A DNA stretch of 64,000 nt from positions 62,001 to 126,000 of the forward strand of contig JACGCM010002671.1 in NCBI GenBank assembly GCA_014058105.1, written 5' to 3'. A program made the translations under genes and the position numbers. Under the pieces are notes generated by a model that saw only the letters and a list, made by a program, of their open reading frames with translations, ran no database searches and had not been told where the DNA came from. The stretch is from Kingdonia uniflora. Its lineage: Eukaryota; Streptophyta; Magnoliopsida; Ranunculales; Circaeasteraceae. How positions within the stretch are numbered: position 1 is the first letter of the stretch; each line of letters starts with the position of its first letter. This document shows positions 10,962 through 22,600 of the stretch, one piece after another.

Positions 10962-12399
10962 TTTTCAATCCGAATCTGCAGTTTTTTCTGCTATTTGGTG
11001 TTGTGTTTAAACTGCTGTTTCAAGCCAGGTTGTTCTTCTGTTGTGATTTCTGAGATATAGAGCTACGAATTTAGGGTTTGTAGAGCATTCTTGATTTTTT
11101 GCTTACTGCTGCTGTTGCTGGTTTGTATCCTTGATTGTTTAATGAAATCAAGTTTTGATTTCTAATTATTGTTGGGAAACGATTTGGGGTTCTCTTGCTG
11201 TGCGATTATGGCCGATTGCGTTAGGGTTCCGATATTCTTCTCACTTGCTGCTTTAATCTCTGAAATTAGTGGAGTATGTGGCTACTCTCTGTTTAGTACC
11301 TGATTGTTGGCTGAATAAGTATGTTGCAATTTGGTTTACTTCGAATTTGATTGATTTGCCGATACTGTCTACTTCAATAATCTGGTGTGCGATTTCTGGG
11401 TTTTAGAGTTTTGCTTGAAATCAATTCTGGGGGTTTTTAAATCTGATGCTTGATGAGGTCGTATTACCAAATATTCGATGTTCGGATTAATTGGAATCGA
11501 TTGAGTTATTCTTGGGTGACGTTTCTGATTTTCTTGATTTCTTTTGGGTGCTGGTATGCTATTAGTTTGAAAAAAAACTTCAAAGCTAGTGATTTCAGAT
11601 TTTGACTTCAAAGTGTTCTCTCCATTGCTGATTCGATTTGGGTTTACTAGTTCTGTCTTGATTCTGAATTCTGGATGTTGATAACTGATTTTTTCTTTTG
11701 CGTGCTGATAACTCTTTTTTTGTTACTTCAACTGATTTCTGGGTGGTGATAAGTGATTATTGCGTGCTGTGGACTGATTACTGGGTGCTTGAACTGATTT
11801 CTGTGTATTGGTAACCGATTTTTGGGTGTTAGGGACTAATTTATGGGTTTTGTTACTGCTGGTTCAAACTTAAACACCTAAATATGTAGGGTTTGCATTG
11901 AGTAACATCTGATTATAGTTGGGGCTAGGTGTAAATTATGAAGATAAATCGATTTGGAGAAGTTGATGTTCGGATTTTACGGATATATTGGTTAATCTTC
12001 TTTGACTAAAATAGGTATTTCTCTTCAGCTGGTTCTTAGGCTGATGTGGGTGTTTGGAAGTAATGTAAAAGATCTATTTTTCTTTATTTGTTTTGGTGTC
12101 CTATGGGAGAATAGAAGATTCAATCTCTTGATTGGTTTGAATTCAGACTACCCCGAAAATCGACCTCGATTTGTCTCGTATCCTGATTTTGGATTTGCGT
12201 TTGATCTCGGGATATCGATTCTAGTCTCATTCGGATATGGAGGTATGGAGGGTATCACGGTTAGTTTTTATTGGGTTAAGGTTTCACAGTTTATTCGCAT
12301 ATGGCTCGATTTGATAGTTGGTCACACGTGTTTTCTCATTTGGTGGTGATCGCATTTGTTTCTCATTTCGCGGTTTGTCGTATTTGGTTAAGTAGTTTT

Positions 12400-12650
12400 T
12401 ATTTGCATGTGTATATGATCTGTCGGTTAATTTGCATATGTGTAGGATTTGTCAGTTAATTTGCATCTGTGTAGGATTTGTCGGTTAGTTCGCATATGTG
12501 TGGATCTGGCGACTTATTCGCTTATGGCTGTTAGTTCGCATCTGGGGTTAGATGTGTGTTCACATCTATCTAGGATCTGGCGACTTATTCATATATGACT
12601 GTTAGTTCGCATCTGCATCTGTGTAGAATCTGGCAGTTAGTTTGCATCTG
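12400..12650 (+). repeat. Degenerate ~30-bp tandem repeat
   Basis: Repeats of the type gtcggttaatttgcatatgt followed by gtaggatt recur at least five times with drift (ttcgcatatg, ttcgcatctg variants) inside the nested LTR element. Confidence 0.65.
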
Positions 12651-12834
12651 TTTAATTCCGCCGCATCATTATTAGAGTATTTTTAGGCTTTGGTTATGTT
12701 TTGATGGGCATTAGTGGATAACTCACATCCAAGTTATGGCATTGCTTTGGAATTGAACTTTGGATATGGTTTAATGCTTCTGTTTTCTTCTTGCAAACTC
12801 TCAATGTTTCTTGCTATATCATCTAGAGTTTGAC

Positions 12835-12859
12835 GGGGTGGGGGGGTGGGGTGGGGGGG
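12835..12859 (+). other. G-rich polypurine-like tract with G-quadruplex potential
   Basis: Four G runs (4, 7, 4 and 7) are separated by single Ts and end exactly at the 3' LTR of the nested element. The position is that of a polypurine tract, and the run pattern satisfies the usual G-quadruplex rule. Confidence 0.75.
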
Positions 12860-13020
12860 TTAGAGATAAATTTAGTATTAGTATAATGCTAAGGGTAATA
12901 TATTATTTTCCTTTCCTATTGTAGCCTATAAGTAGTCAAGTTGCTTAGATGTAACCTAACTAATTCAATACAATGTAGTTCTTTTCCATCCACTTTATTT
13001 CAAACCCTAAATTCCTAATA
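12860..13020 (+). repeat. 3' LTR of the nested element
   Basis: Partner of 10787-10946. It differs by scattered substitutions and ends in the same cctaata. Confidence 0.8.
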
Positions 13021-14504
13021 GTTCCCATAACGACAAACGAGTTACACGAAACACCCGTGATCATCCACTCCGTTTCATCGAAGAGGGAACCATTAACAAC
13101 CATACCAACAGCTCTTCCAGTACATGGGCTCTCCCCCAACGATGGTACCATCTCTTTCGGCAGCCCCGGTGTCTCTCTCTATGCCGCAAGCGCTAATTAT
13201 TCTGACGACGCCAACGGGTGTGACAGCTCCTTGGTCTGCACAACAACGAGGTATAGTTTCGCAGGTTCTGCATAGGGATTCGGGGGTCGAGTTTGGTGGC
13301 GTTGACAAAAACAGTAACGGATATGTGGGAATCAATAGCGAAGATTGGTAGAATACCGGACAGTCCTCAGGCAAGTGTCGGTAGGGGCACCGCCTTATGT
13401 GCCCCCTCGACCACAGAGGTCCCCTATGCCTCCTCAGGGACCACGATATTTAGGACAGGTAGTCAACATAGACAATGGGCGTCGGGAAACGGGTTCTCAG
13501 GTGAGAACAGGTACGGTTTCCATGACAGAAGAGGTCGAGGTCGCAGTAGTATTTCAAATAACTTCAGAACATGTTCTCGTACGGATAACTATTAGCCAAA
13601 TCAGGGTATTGGGGCTACTAGGTACGGATAGGAACCACAGTACGTCACTCAGGGGTATGGTTACCAGGGAAACCCAGAGAGTCAGTTCGCAAATGCCATT
13701 ATTTCTATGTTCCAAAATTTGAATTCTTACATGAAGATTAACGTACCAGATTTTGATGGGAAATCAGATGCGAATAGTTTTATTGATTGGCTAAACAGGG
13801 TTGACAAAATGCTTGCTTTCAAGAAATGCACAAGGCAAAGAACAGTGAGCTTGGTGGAGACAAAATTAGCAGGGTATGCCTTAAATTGGTGGGAAAACGT
13901 ATCTGCGGGAGATGATTATGTTACTGATTGAGAGGTTATGCGAGGAGAGATGATTGCCCGTTTCATACCAAGTACCTACGAAGAGGAGAGTTTTGCTAAA
14001 CTCCAAACTTTGCGACATGCCAGGACCCAATCGGTGGACGACTATGCCTGTAATTTTTACATGTTATCTTCACGGATTGTCTTAATTGAATTCGAAGCAC
14101 AGCGGGTTAGTCATTTTCGTTTGGGACTTACAAAACGGATTCAAGATGAGATGATTCTCTTTTCACCGCAGTCGCTTTCTGAGATAGTTGAGATGGCTCG
14201 TTGGGTAGAAGCCAAATTGAAGCCTTCTGGATATTCCTCATTTACAGCACTTGCTACAGCAACAACGTCCACAACTCTATCTACCACTACAGGAGTGGTC
14301 AAACCGGCGGATAGTGCTAGCACGGCTATTTGCTATAATTGCGAGAAAACAGGGCACATGAGGCGTGAATGTCCTAATCCGAGGAAACAAATGACGCTTG
14401 TGTCACAGCAGCTATATGATCATATTGATGAGGCACTCGAGCAGTTGTTCAGCAACGATTATGGTAACGTAGAAATTGCAGCAATTGATCTTCCTTCTCC
14501 TTGA
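13021..14504 (+). pseudogene. Gag of the non-autonomous LTR element, zinc-knuckle type
   Basis: This is the capsid/nucleocapsid protein that would package element RNA. The N-terminal third (13060-13700) is Pro/Thr/Gly-rich and shifts between frames. The capsid domain begins around 13707 (MFQNLNSYMKINVPDFDGK, SFIDWLNRVDKML, LVETKLAGYALNWWENV). A stop at 13929 interrupts it, and it resumes at 13938 (RGEMIARFIPSTYEEESFAKLQTLRH, VDDYACNFYMLSSR, GLTKRIQDEM). A CCHC knuckle, CYNCEKTGHMRREC, is encoded at 14331-14372. The protein ends at 14504, just before the polypurine tract, with no Pol. Domain order and the knuckle identify it as retrotransposon Gag of Ty3/gypsy type. Confidence 0.9.
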
Positions 14505-14523
14505 ATTCGTGGACGAATTCATC

Positions 14524-14538
14524 AAAGGAGGGGAGAGT
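14524..14538 (+). other. Polypurine tract of the Gag-only element
   Basis: aaaggaggggagagt lies directly against the 3' LTR start (TGATAGG), as expected for the plus-strand primer. Confidence 0.85.
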
Positions 14539-14858
14539 TGATAGGTCATGGGTCGTCACGCCTACGACCTAGGCGTACATTTTAGTTACCGGTCTCTATT
14601 TCGTTTCCTATTTTAGTTTAGTTTATGTTATTTATATTTTGTTTTAGAGAATCCTCTAAAAATAGGATTACTCTTGTAGTTTCCTTTTTGTTGGGGAGTG
14701 TAGAGAAAAGTGGAGATCTCATATATATGGGAGATCCTAGGGTAGGAAAAAGGGAAGAACCCTAGGGAGAACTAGAAAGAGAGCTTATAGTAGTAGTTTT
14801 ATTCAATAAAAGAGATCGTTAATTCATTAATTCGCTTCCGCAATTGTAATATTTAACA
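14539..14858 (+). repeat. 3' LTR of the Gag-only element
   Basis: Starts TGATAGGTCATGGGTCGTC, ends ATATTTAACA, and is followed by the target duplication GATAC (14859-14863). Confidence 0.9.
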
Positions 14859-15119
14859 GATACCCTCACTGCACCTGAAACAATGTTATAAGGTGTTTGC
14901 TGGACCAATTTTTATTTTTATATTTTTTGGCTAAATGAGCATTTTTTGTTAATTTATTAATATTGAAAAGAAAGTACAAGGGTAAGATTTATGTCAAAGA
15001 AAAGGCATAAAAGAAATTATTTGTTGCGTGCATCATTAGGACCTATGACATCCCAACTAGGTTGGCACCCCATAGGCCCCCCAATCATTTGCATCTACAA
15101 CCCTATTACAACTGAAATC

Positions 15120-18100
15120 TAAAATATTCCTTAAAAGGAATTTTTAGCCCGGTTATAAAGCTTAATCTTCCTTCATGCCATTGAAACTCCCCATCTGCCA
15201 AAGTACTGCCCCACCTTGCTGCCATGTCCGTACTAAAGTTTTGTTCCCTCCTAGCATGAGTTATCCGCAGTGATTCAAACTTTGTTTGCAGGAATCTCTA
15301 TAAGGATATTAGTCTCCATGGCACTTGATCTGAGTTGATAGCTAATACTGCTGCTTTAGAGTCTGAGACTAACCAAACTCTTTTGATCCCTATATGATAG
15401 GTTATGAGTAGACCTTCAATAATTGATGTCCATTCTGCATTGTAGGAAGTGGTGTTGCTTAGATTCATAGCTATAACTCCTAATTCACCTGCATTGTTTC
15501 TGAGTACCAACTCCACAACCCCCCTGGACCTGGGTTTCCTTGTGAAGAGCCATCACATACTATTTTGATCTCATGTAATGGTGGAGGATCCAGAAGCAAA
15601 ACTTTACCATTGGGGCTTGTCTGCATCTGACCTGCATTCCCAGCCTTCTCATGATCTGCACGTCTCTAACAGTATTTTTGATACCTTTCTTTGTCAGCAT
15701 AGAAGAGAGAGAGTAAGAGAGTTGTTGCCTTATTCTTGTTTTCATTGTTGATAGCATAGCAGGCTTGCTTTTGAACTCATATTCATTTCCTGTAGTCCAT
15801 ATAGTGTGGCGAGAGATCAGAATAAAGGCTTTCCGTAGTGTATTCAACTGTGCACTATAAGACTTTGAAAGAGATATGAAGTCTTTAATGCTAGAGGGTA
15901 GGTTGTTGTAGTTAAATAACTTACAACCCCGTCATCTAATCTCCTATGCACCCCTACAATCTCAAAAAAGACTTTGAGAGTCCTTTGGTTGATGACCACA
16001 GTAGTGGCAGTTGGTATTTGATATGAGACCCCTTTTATGCATTTCTGAAGATGTTGCAAGAGCACCCTACATTATTCTCCATCCAAAGTTGCTTATGTTA
16101 GGCTGCGCAGCAGATTTCCACACCCACTTTGACCACCAAATGATAGGCATTTTGTCTATGTAATGTTGATAAGCAGACTTTTGTATCTTGTATATCATTA
16201 GAAAGAAAAATGTTAGCAGCATTTAAATCATTTAAAAGGGCCACTGGAACAGATCAGTTGCCATTATGGAGGAGCTGGCTCCTGTTTTTAGATTAAATCA
16301 TTGGAGGTCTTGAACATAGTTTTGTAAGGGACCATCCCCTATCTAGTGATCACTCCATATGTTTGTGTTTTTGCCATCGCCTATAATCCAGAAAGTGTAT
16401 TTTTCATAGTCAGAATAGTCTGCTTAACCCCAGGCCAGATATTAGACTTCATATTATAGGAGATTATGTTGCACTGCCTTGTGTAGAACTTTGCTTTCAT
16501 AAATTGGCCCCACTGTGAACTGCCTTGGATTATTTCCCAGCCCATCTTCATAGGTAATGAATCATTAACCTCCTTCATCAAGAGGCTTACAAACTTTTAT
16601 TCAATCTACAGTGATAAGGCTTCCTTTTATCAGGGTTTCCAGTCCATAAGAAGTACCTCAGAATAGCCTTAGTCTTTAATAGTTTTGGCAAGCTAGACAA
16701 AACTGATTTGACCAACACTAGTCTTCCTTGATATGATGAAAGCTTACCTTCCCATCCTGAAGCTCTTCTTCTAATTTTATCAACCAAGGTTGCCATGTGA
16801 GTTATTTGAGCTTTCCCTGTACCAGTGGAACCCCCAAATATGTTTCTTGGAGCTTTCCTTCTTTTATACCAAAGAAATTTGAGATTCTCCTTCATGCGAC
16901 CATTAATCCAAGGAAGAATTTACTCTTCTCTACATTAACCTACTGACCTGAAGCTGTTTGATAGCTAAGAATGAAGTTTAACGGATTTTTGATCCCCTTT
17001 ATATCACCATTAGCAAACACAAAAACATCATCTGCAAAGAAGGAGAATTTACTCTTCTCTACATTAACCTGCTGACCTGAAGCTTCTTGATAGCTAAAAA
17101 GGAAATTTTACAGTTTCTTGATCCCCTTTATATCACCATTAGCAAATACAAATATATCATCTGTAAAGAGGAAAGAGGAGGTGTGAAGGGCCATGCACTC
17201 TTTAAGTAGTCGCCATTGCTGAATTGCTTTGGAGTCTCTCAAGTTGTTGATGCCTCTGCTTAACAAGTCTTCTGCAAAACTAAATAGAAAAGGAAAGACG
17301 GGATCACCTTGCCTTAATCCCTATGGGCATTAAAATTTCCACAAGGTCCTCCATTAATTAAGACTGAAATTTTAGCACTATGTAGTATGGTATGAATCCA
17401 GTCACACAGTTTTGTATCAAAATCCAAACATTTGAAGGACTTTAATTTCAAATACACAACTTAGGGTGTCTAAAGCTTGGGCTATGTCTACATTGAAGGC
17501 CATGTTTCCTCTTCTTTTTCAGTCCAACCCATTTATCATTTCAGAGGCCTTGCCAATATTGCCTTGTGTATGTCTACCTGGGGTGAAGCCAACCTTGCTC
17601 CTTGTTAATGATTCTATCTGCTACCATTCTTAGCCTAGTAGCCAATATCTTAGTGATAATCTTAAATGAGAAATTGCCCAAACAAATAGGTCTATAGTTT
17701 TTAATTCTCTTGGCCAATTTCTCTTTTGAAACTAGCACAATAAAGTTAAGAGTTATAGCCCCTTGGTAATGTATTATCTCAGAAGAAAGATCTTATATTA
17801 TAGCATTGACAACATCATAGCTAATAAGATCCCATAAGTGATGATAAATTGTACCTCCAAATCCATCTGGTCCATGGCTACTATCTGCATCCAGGCTAAT
17901 TATCCTTAATCTCTTGGTCATCAGGAAGAACAATAACAGAATCATTGTCATTTACTGTAACCTCTTGTGGTATCATGTTAAGGAGTTCACCGGTACCTCA
18001 GACTCACTAAATTTATTGGTGTAGGAACTAACAATATAGTTTTCGATATCTTATTGCCTGTCCAGGATCTTCAGTTTCTATCTCCGAGATCTGACTTTTA

Positions 18101-19118
18101 AAAAGCTTTATTCTTGTCATGGACTGGAAATAATGTGTTTCTATTTCCCGCCTTGACCCATTTAACTCTAGACTTTTGTTGCCATGTAGTTTCTTCTTGC
18201 AGATTAAGACTGTCAAGCTGCTATTGATTCCCATCCAGTTCATCTGCTATGTCAACATCTTGAATGTTATCTTCAAGGCGTTTCTGTAGGGCTTAAACCT
18301 CATTCTGCAAGTCTCTTCTATCCTTCTTCAACTTATCATACACCTCCACGTTCCAGGGTTTAATAGATAATTTCAGTCTCTTCTGCTTTGCTTTCAGAAT
18401 GTACAATGGTGTTCCTTGTAAACCCCCACACCAGCTTTTATTCACCCGATCTTTGAACTGAGGATGCTCAAGCCAGGCTTTAAAAAATCTGAAGGGACAA
18501 TTAAAAAGTTTAGGCACCAAAATAGATCTTCCAATAAGAAGGGAGTGATCTGAGCAAGTTCTAGGTAGTAGTTAAGGTTCCACGCTTGGTACTTGTGCAT
18601 TCATAGGTTAATCAATGCTATATCCAGCATACTATTAACCCTAGCAGCTTCACTTTGTCAATTAGACCGACTGTACTTCATTCCCATTCTTTTGCTGTCA
18701 ATAAGGCCACTTATATCTACAGTCAGTAAAGTTTTTCATAGCCCCCAGATTAGTCCTCTTTTTCCACTTTTGCCCCCAACCTTAGATTTGAATTAAACTC
18801 TCCAATAACCAGCCAAGGGAAGGAGAGTTAACTGTATTGTTCCCTGGATTCCCATAGCTTGTTTTTACCAAATCGGGCATCTCTAGGCTAGATCTCCACC
18901 ATAAACCATATATTGCCGGTTATAGTGTCAGTATCATTATGCAGAATATTAAGAGGCATGTCACTTAAACCATGTCTAACAATAGCCTCCATAGTTTGTT
19001 TAACTTTTGGTTCAGTAATATAAATAACATCTGGGTTTATAGCTTTAGAAATTGATTTGAGGTAGGAAATAGATCTCTTGTTTCCTAAACCTCTAGCATT
19101 CTAGTATATTACTTGCAT
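15120..19118 (-). pseudogene. LINE 1 ORF2: endonuclease, reverse transcriptase, RNase H; broken
   Basis: ORF2 would nick target DNA and reverse-transcribe the element. It starts at 19118, 6 nt after the ORF1 stop. The endonuclease start reads MQVIY*NARGLGNKRSISYL, a stop (TAG) replacing the expected Trp, then INPDVIYITEPK. Next come a linker helix (PFRFFKAWLEHPQFKDRVNK, about 18430-18490) and RT pieces (GLRQGDPVFPFLFSF, FADD/FTDD, KAQITHMATLVDKIRRRASGWEGKL at 16587-16895). The RNase H remnant is near 15300-15516 (NTTSYNAEWTSIIEGLL, LVSDSKAAVLAI). Frameshifts and stops are numerous. The RT active-site segment is tandemly duplicated. Confidence 0.85.
16916..17172 (-). repeat. 129-bp tandem duplication across the RT active site of LINE 1
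   Basis: Copy 1 (16916-17044) and copy 2 (17045 to about 17172) share gaatttactcttctctacat, tgatagctaa, cctttatatcaccattagca and atcatctg(c/t)aaag. Each copy encodes the RT aspartate pair on the minus strand, as FADD in copy 1 and FTDD in copy 2. Confidence 0.85.
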
Positions 19119-19124
19119 TAATAA

Positions 19125-19991
19125 CTATTGGATTGAAAGGTTGGTATACCTGGCTCTTGTACTTGGTCCAGGACGAAGCTTCTGAACTTCATTAGCTGTT
19201 TTATTATTTGTATACTGTCTCTTCTTAGGTGTTTGCCATGGCTGCTCCACTTGACCAGGTTGGCCCTCCTTGTTTATCTGGATATTCATAACCCTTTGTT
19301 CCTCTTCCACTTCTTCCTGCTTTACTAGATCTCCCCATATATTATGAAGCTGGATGCTAGTATGAGCCCCTGCTGATCGAGTTTGAAACTTGACCACATT
19401 GTTACTTCTGTTACTTCCATTGCGTTGCTCACTGCCATGAACACAGCCTTGTTGTTTGTGACCAGAGTTGTGGGGGTGAAGGGATGTTACTTCCACCCTT
19501 TCAACTGCCATAGCTTTGGAACCCTAAGCTTTGTATCAGTGTATGAGATTTTCTGCAGGTCTAGCATGGCCTCTATCAAGTTCATAATCTGGTATCTCAA
19601 TAAGTGGAAACTCTCCACGTTTTCCTGGTGTAGGGAGATCATCTATACTGAAAATATTAGGATCTGTTGTTTTAGCCCCACGTCTTAACATGTCTGCATA
19701 GGATCCTTGTTTTGGTTAAGTTGTGCTCTCCCCCATTCTTGTGCGGCACCCTGATTGTAGATACTCTATGTTATCTTCTTTGTTAACAGCTTTAACTGGA
19801 TCAGCTTTACCGGTGTAGTCCTTTGTTGCTCTATCAATCTTTCCATTCATTATCTTTTGGTTGGCTTATCATGTTTTCCCCAATCAAGTGTCTCCATCTA
19901 CTCTACCTGTTGATACTTTGCTGTTGAGACTGAAAACTCGTTTACCATTAGAAGATTCGATTTCAAACAGATTTAGGGCTGTTAAATCCAT
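19125..19991 (-). pseudogene. LINE 1 ORF1 C-terminal region, broken
   Basis: From an ATG at 19991 (MDLTALNLFEIESSNGKR) to a stop at 19125, frames are broken in the first half. The second half is open (19511-19125), with a Gln/Glu-rich linker and a basic end (PWQTPKKRQYTNN, RPGPSTRARYTNLSIQ). In plant LINEs ORF1 encodes an RNA-binding Gag-like protein. No zinc knuckle or DUF4283 is visible here, so this may be a 5'-shortened ORF1. A TAG stop and the next ATG are 6 nt apart. Confidence 0.55.
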
Positions 19992-20120
19992 TTGATTGTT
20001 TACTGATTGAGTAATCAATCATCAACCATTGAGAAAACGACGGAATTCTATCGAAAATAAAAAATCCGGCAATTATCTAGCCGTTGTATTTTTGCGCCGT
20101 ATTTTTGCTCCAGAACCCTG

Positions 20121-20564
20121 AACAAACCTAGGGTTTAGTATATAGTAAGCTAATGAAGATATATGTATTGTATTTTTATCCTGAGCGGTAGTTCATTCCG
20201 AAAGAGGAACTAAATATACGAGTTAATAGATATGCTCTAGTGTTCTTTTATTATAAATAAAATAGTTATGCTTAAGATCATTGCCATACATTTAACGGGG
20301 TCCATCCTTGCTTTCCATTCATCACGCCTGTTATTCTTGTTTTACTTGTCTATTTTTTTTTTTTCTTTTCTTTTTTATCATAATCGATCTCTAATGGTCC
20401 TTCCATCTTTATTAGTGAACTGGTTTGTTTTAGTTTTGTTGAAAATAATGAATTTTATTGAATTATGAGAATAAAAAATTATAAGGAGAGGAGGACAACA
20501 GCCTTACCACAAAATAAAGCAAAATACACCATCTGAAAACTTTAAACCTTTGGAGGAAGTTTAG
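20121..20564. other. AT-rich spacer
   Basis: I see no gene. Contains T/A homopolymer-rich sequence (about 20345-20380). Confidence 0.4.
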
Positions 20565-21650
20565 TTGCTTGTCATTGCTAACGAGGAACCAATTTCTGAT
20601 ACCTTACTTAAAGATGATTTAGAATTGGCTGATGTGCTAGATGAATCAACCCAAGTTAGCGCTCAGGTAGAGTTAGCTCAGCTGAAGAGACAATCAAGCA
20701 TTATAGACTCTCTGCTGGAGCAAATACTAATGACAAACTTGGAAACGGTCTTGGGGGAACCCTTCTATGGGCACGAGAAGGTGATAAAGTGTCAGAAAGA
20801 AGTACTTGATATATAGAAGAAAGTAAGGAATAGAAGTATTAGTGACGATGATAAAGCTTTCAATAACCAAATGCTAAAAAGATTTGCTAGCCAAGATTTC
20901 TTGAGACTAAAAAGCTTTAGTAGTTTGGAAGGAATGGAATGGCTGGATAGCGACTTATGTTGACATATCTTGTCGTTTGTACTTGGTTCATATTGTCATG
21001 TGTTCATCCGAAGATATATATTATCTTAACTCCATTGCTTTATCTTGATGTAGGTTATCAATCCTTATACTGCTTTAGTGAAGAGGTATCACGATGTGAA
21101 GAACTACCAAATTCTGGCTACTTGGTGGTGAATGTATACTCCATCCAAAGCATCAAATTATTAGAAAGTACTCGTCATAAGATAGGAGATATGAAGAAGT
21201 ACATTATGATGGAATCAATGAAGCAATTAAGCGAGGTCAAATTAGATGACATAATGAGGCGTACATTCACCGGAGTTAGGGAGAAGGATATAATGTTTCC
21301 ATATAACCTAGGCCACAATCAACAAAGTAGGTTCAGGACAACACAAGACTTATGTTGATCTTTTTCAAACAATGTCTTTTATTGTCCCTCGCATTCTAGC
21401 TCGTGCTGAGCTTGAAGATGGAGTCGGTGAAGTGGACCATGAGCTTTTTAGCGCATGTTGGACATGGGGACCAGGTATATCCTGCAGCCAAAAGAGTTGG
21501 TCCGATTATGGAGTGTACACATTGAGGGTTAGTGATGGGCTTCTTAGAAATGGAGGCAAGGATGTTGTTTTCAGGATTGATGGTGACCAAAGCCGGAGCG
21601 CGATTGCGTTTGATTTGCTGTGGTTAGGGCATGTGGAGAGTTTTAATTAG
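20565..21650 (+). pseudogene. Unassigned exon-like segments upstream of the Ulp1-type region
   Basis: Three coding-like stretches follow one another on the plus strand. 20565-20816 is acidic and helical (EPISDTLLKDDLELADVL). The second, about 21056-21358, has VVNVYSIQSIKLLESTRHK and a KLDDIMRRTF region. The third, 21372-21650, has HELFSACWTWGPGISCSQK and SWSDYGVYTLRVSDGLLRNG. The first ends at a stop (20814) and the interval before the second is AT-rich, so they may be exons of one gene or fossils of different ones. I do not recognise a family. They may belong to the same transposon as the Ulp1-like gene, since tgtcattt words recur through both, but this is inference. Confidence 0.35.
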
Positions 21651-22600
21651 GTTTCTTCTACAATCATATTATAAAGTTTTTGAAGTTACTTGGAACCATA
21701 GAATTAGGTGTTTCTTAGCATTTTCTTTTGATGTTTATAACAAAATGTTCATATTTTATCATTGGAGCTTATCAGACTTTGGTAGTTGTTCTAATCTTAA
21801 ATTCTTATTTGTTGTTCTAGAAACTGCATACTGCTTTTATTGTCATTTACATATGATTTGCTTGTCATTTATCCTTGCTTTCATTATTATTTATCCAAGC
21901 ATTATTAATGCATCGGTTGTCATTAGTCCAAGTAAAACATGCCCTGTGTTTTTCATTGTTTCATCTACACATTGAAACGACCTAGACACGTGTTATTCAA
22001 TTTAACACAAGTTAAAATACTCACTTGTTCAAATATACACGTGTTGACTTTTCTATTTTTGCATTGTTTATCCTTTGTTGCATGTAAGGATTGTCATGTG
22101 TTTTGATCACTCCATCCCGATCCAATGTTTTGGCGCCAAACTTTGCGCATCGCAAGATATTTAGTCTTTCGAGATAGATCTGATAAAGTCAAAATATCCC
22201 TTATTTCTACCCTTTGTTTTGACATCTTATATATATAGATAGATCTGACGAACTTAATGCATTCCATATTTAATATTTCTCTCTAACTCCTTTTTCTCGA
22301 TCTCTATCTCTAGATATCTCTTCATCTTTCTCTACAGTTTGGTAATTTCGAATAAAGCATTTCGAAGTAAGTTTTTTTAGTTTATATTTGGAGAAATAAA
22401 AGTAGTTTGCATTGAGCTTCATCGCCGTACTTATTGCTCTGTCAATCAACATAAGCTATATTAAAAAAAAGTAGCTTGCATTGAGCTACATCGCCGTACT
22501 TATTTAATAGTCAATATGGCAACAAAATCATTGACGATGATATCTTGCGTGCACATTGATCTTCCATTAAGTTAATATTTTGTGTATGCATTGATCTTCC
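21651..22600. other. Non-coding AT-rich stretch with a short duplicated word
   Basis: No gene seen. Around 22400-22434 and 22470-22504 a ~35-bp segment built on agtag(t/c)ttgcattgagct and catcgccgtacttatt is repeated with about 70 bp spacing. Confidence 0.5.

Larger units (their letters stand above)
10787..13020 (+). mobile_element. Small non-coding LTR element nested in the Gag-only element
   Basis: Two closely similar ~160-bp direct repeats (10787-10946 and 12860-13020) bound about 1.9 kb. The first is followed directly by tggtatcagagctgg, a good initiator-Met-tRNA primer site, and the second is preceded by a purine-only G-rich tract interrupted by single Ts. The interior has no significant ORF. 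It is T/G-rich, with repeated words such as tttctgggtg and, at 12400-12650, a ~30-bp degenerate tandem repeat. The size and lack of coding suit a TRIM/LARD-like derivative. I could not find a clean target duplication. Confidence 0.75.
9396..14858 (+). mobile_element. Gag-only non-autonomous Ty3/gypsy-type LTR element (TR-GAG-like)
   Basis: Two LTRs (9396-9738 and 14539-14858) are flanked by identical 5-bp target duplications, GATAC at 9391-9395 and 14859-14863. A Met-tRNA-like primer site follows the 5' LTR and a polypurine tract precedes the 3' LTR. The only coding content is a Gag with a zinc knuckle, whose stop lies about 35 bp before the 3' LTR. There is no protease, RT, RNase H or integrase. 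A second small LTR element is nested at 10787-13020. This fits the described class of terminal-repeat elements that retain only Gag and depend on an autonomous partner's Pol. Confidence 0.85.
14905..20120 (-). mobile_element. LINE 1: L1-type non-LTR retrotransposon, decayed
   Basis: On the minus strand the order is ORF1 (19991-19125), then ORF2 with endonuclease, reverse transcriptase and RNase H (19118 to about 15120). The 3' tail reads through a TTTAGCC-like end into an A-rich tract (a T-rich run at about 14908-14930 on the plus strand). RNase H after RT is typical of many plant L1 elements. The element carries many stops, frameshifts and a 129-bp internal duplication. The target duplication was not resolved. 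Confidence 0.85.

Noticed and set aside
12400..12650. CRISPR-like array
   Set aside because: The repeats are degenerate, contiguous and without unique spacers, and the window is clearly plant nuclear DNA.
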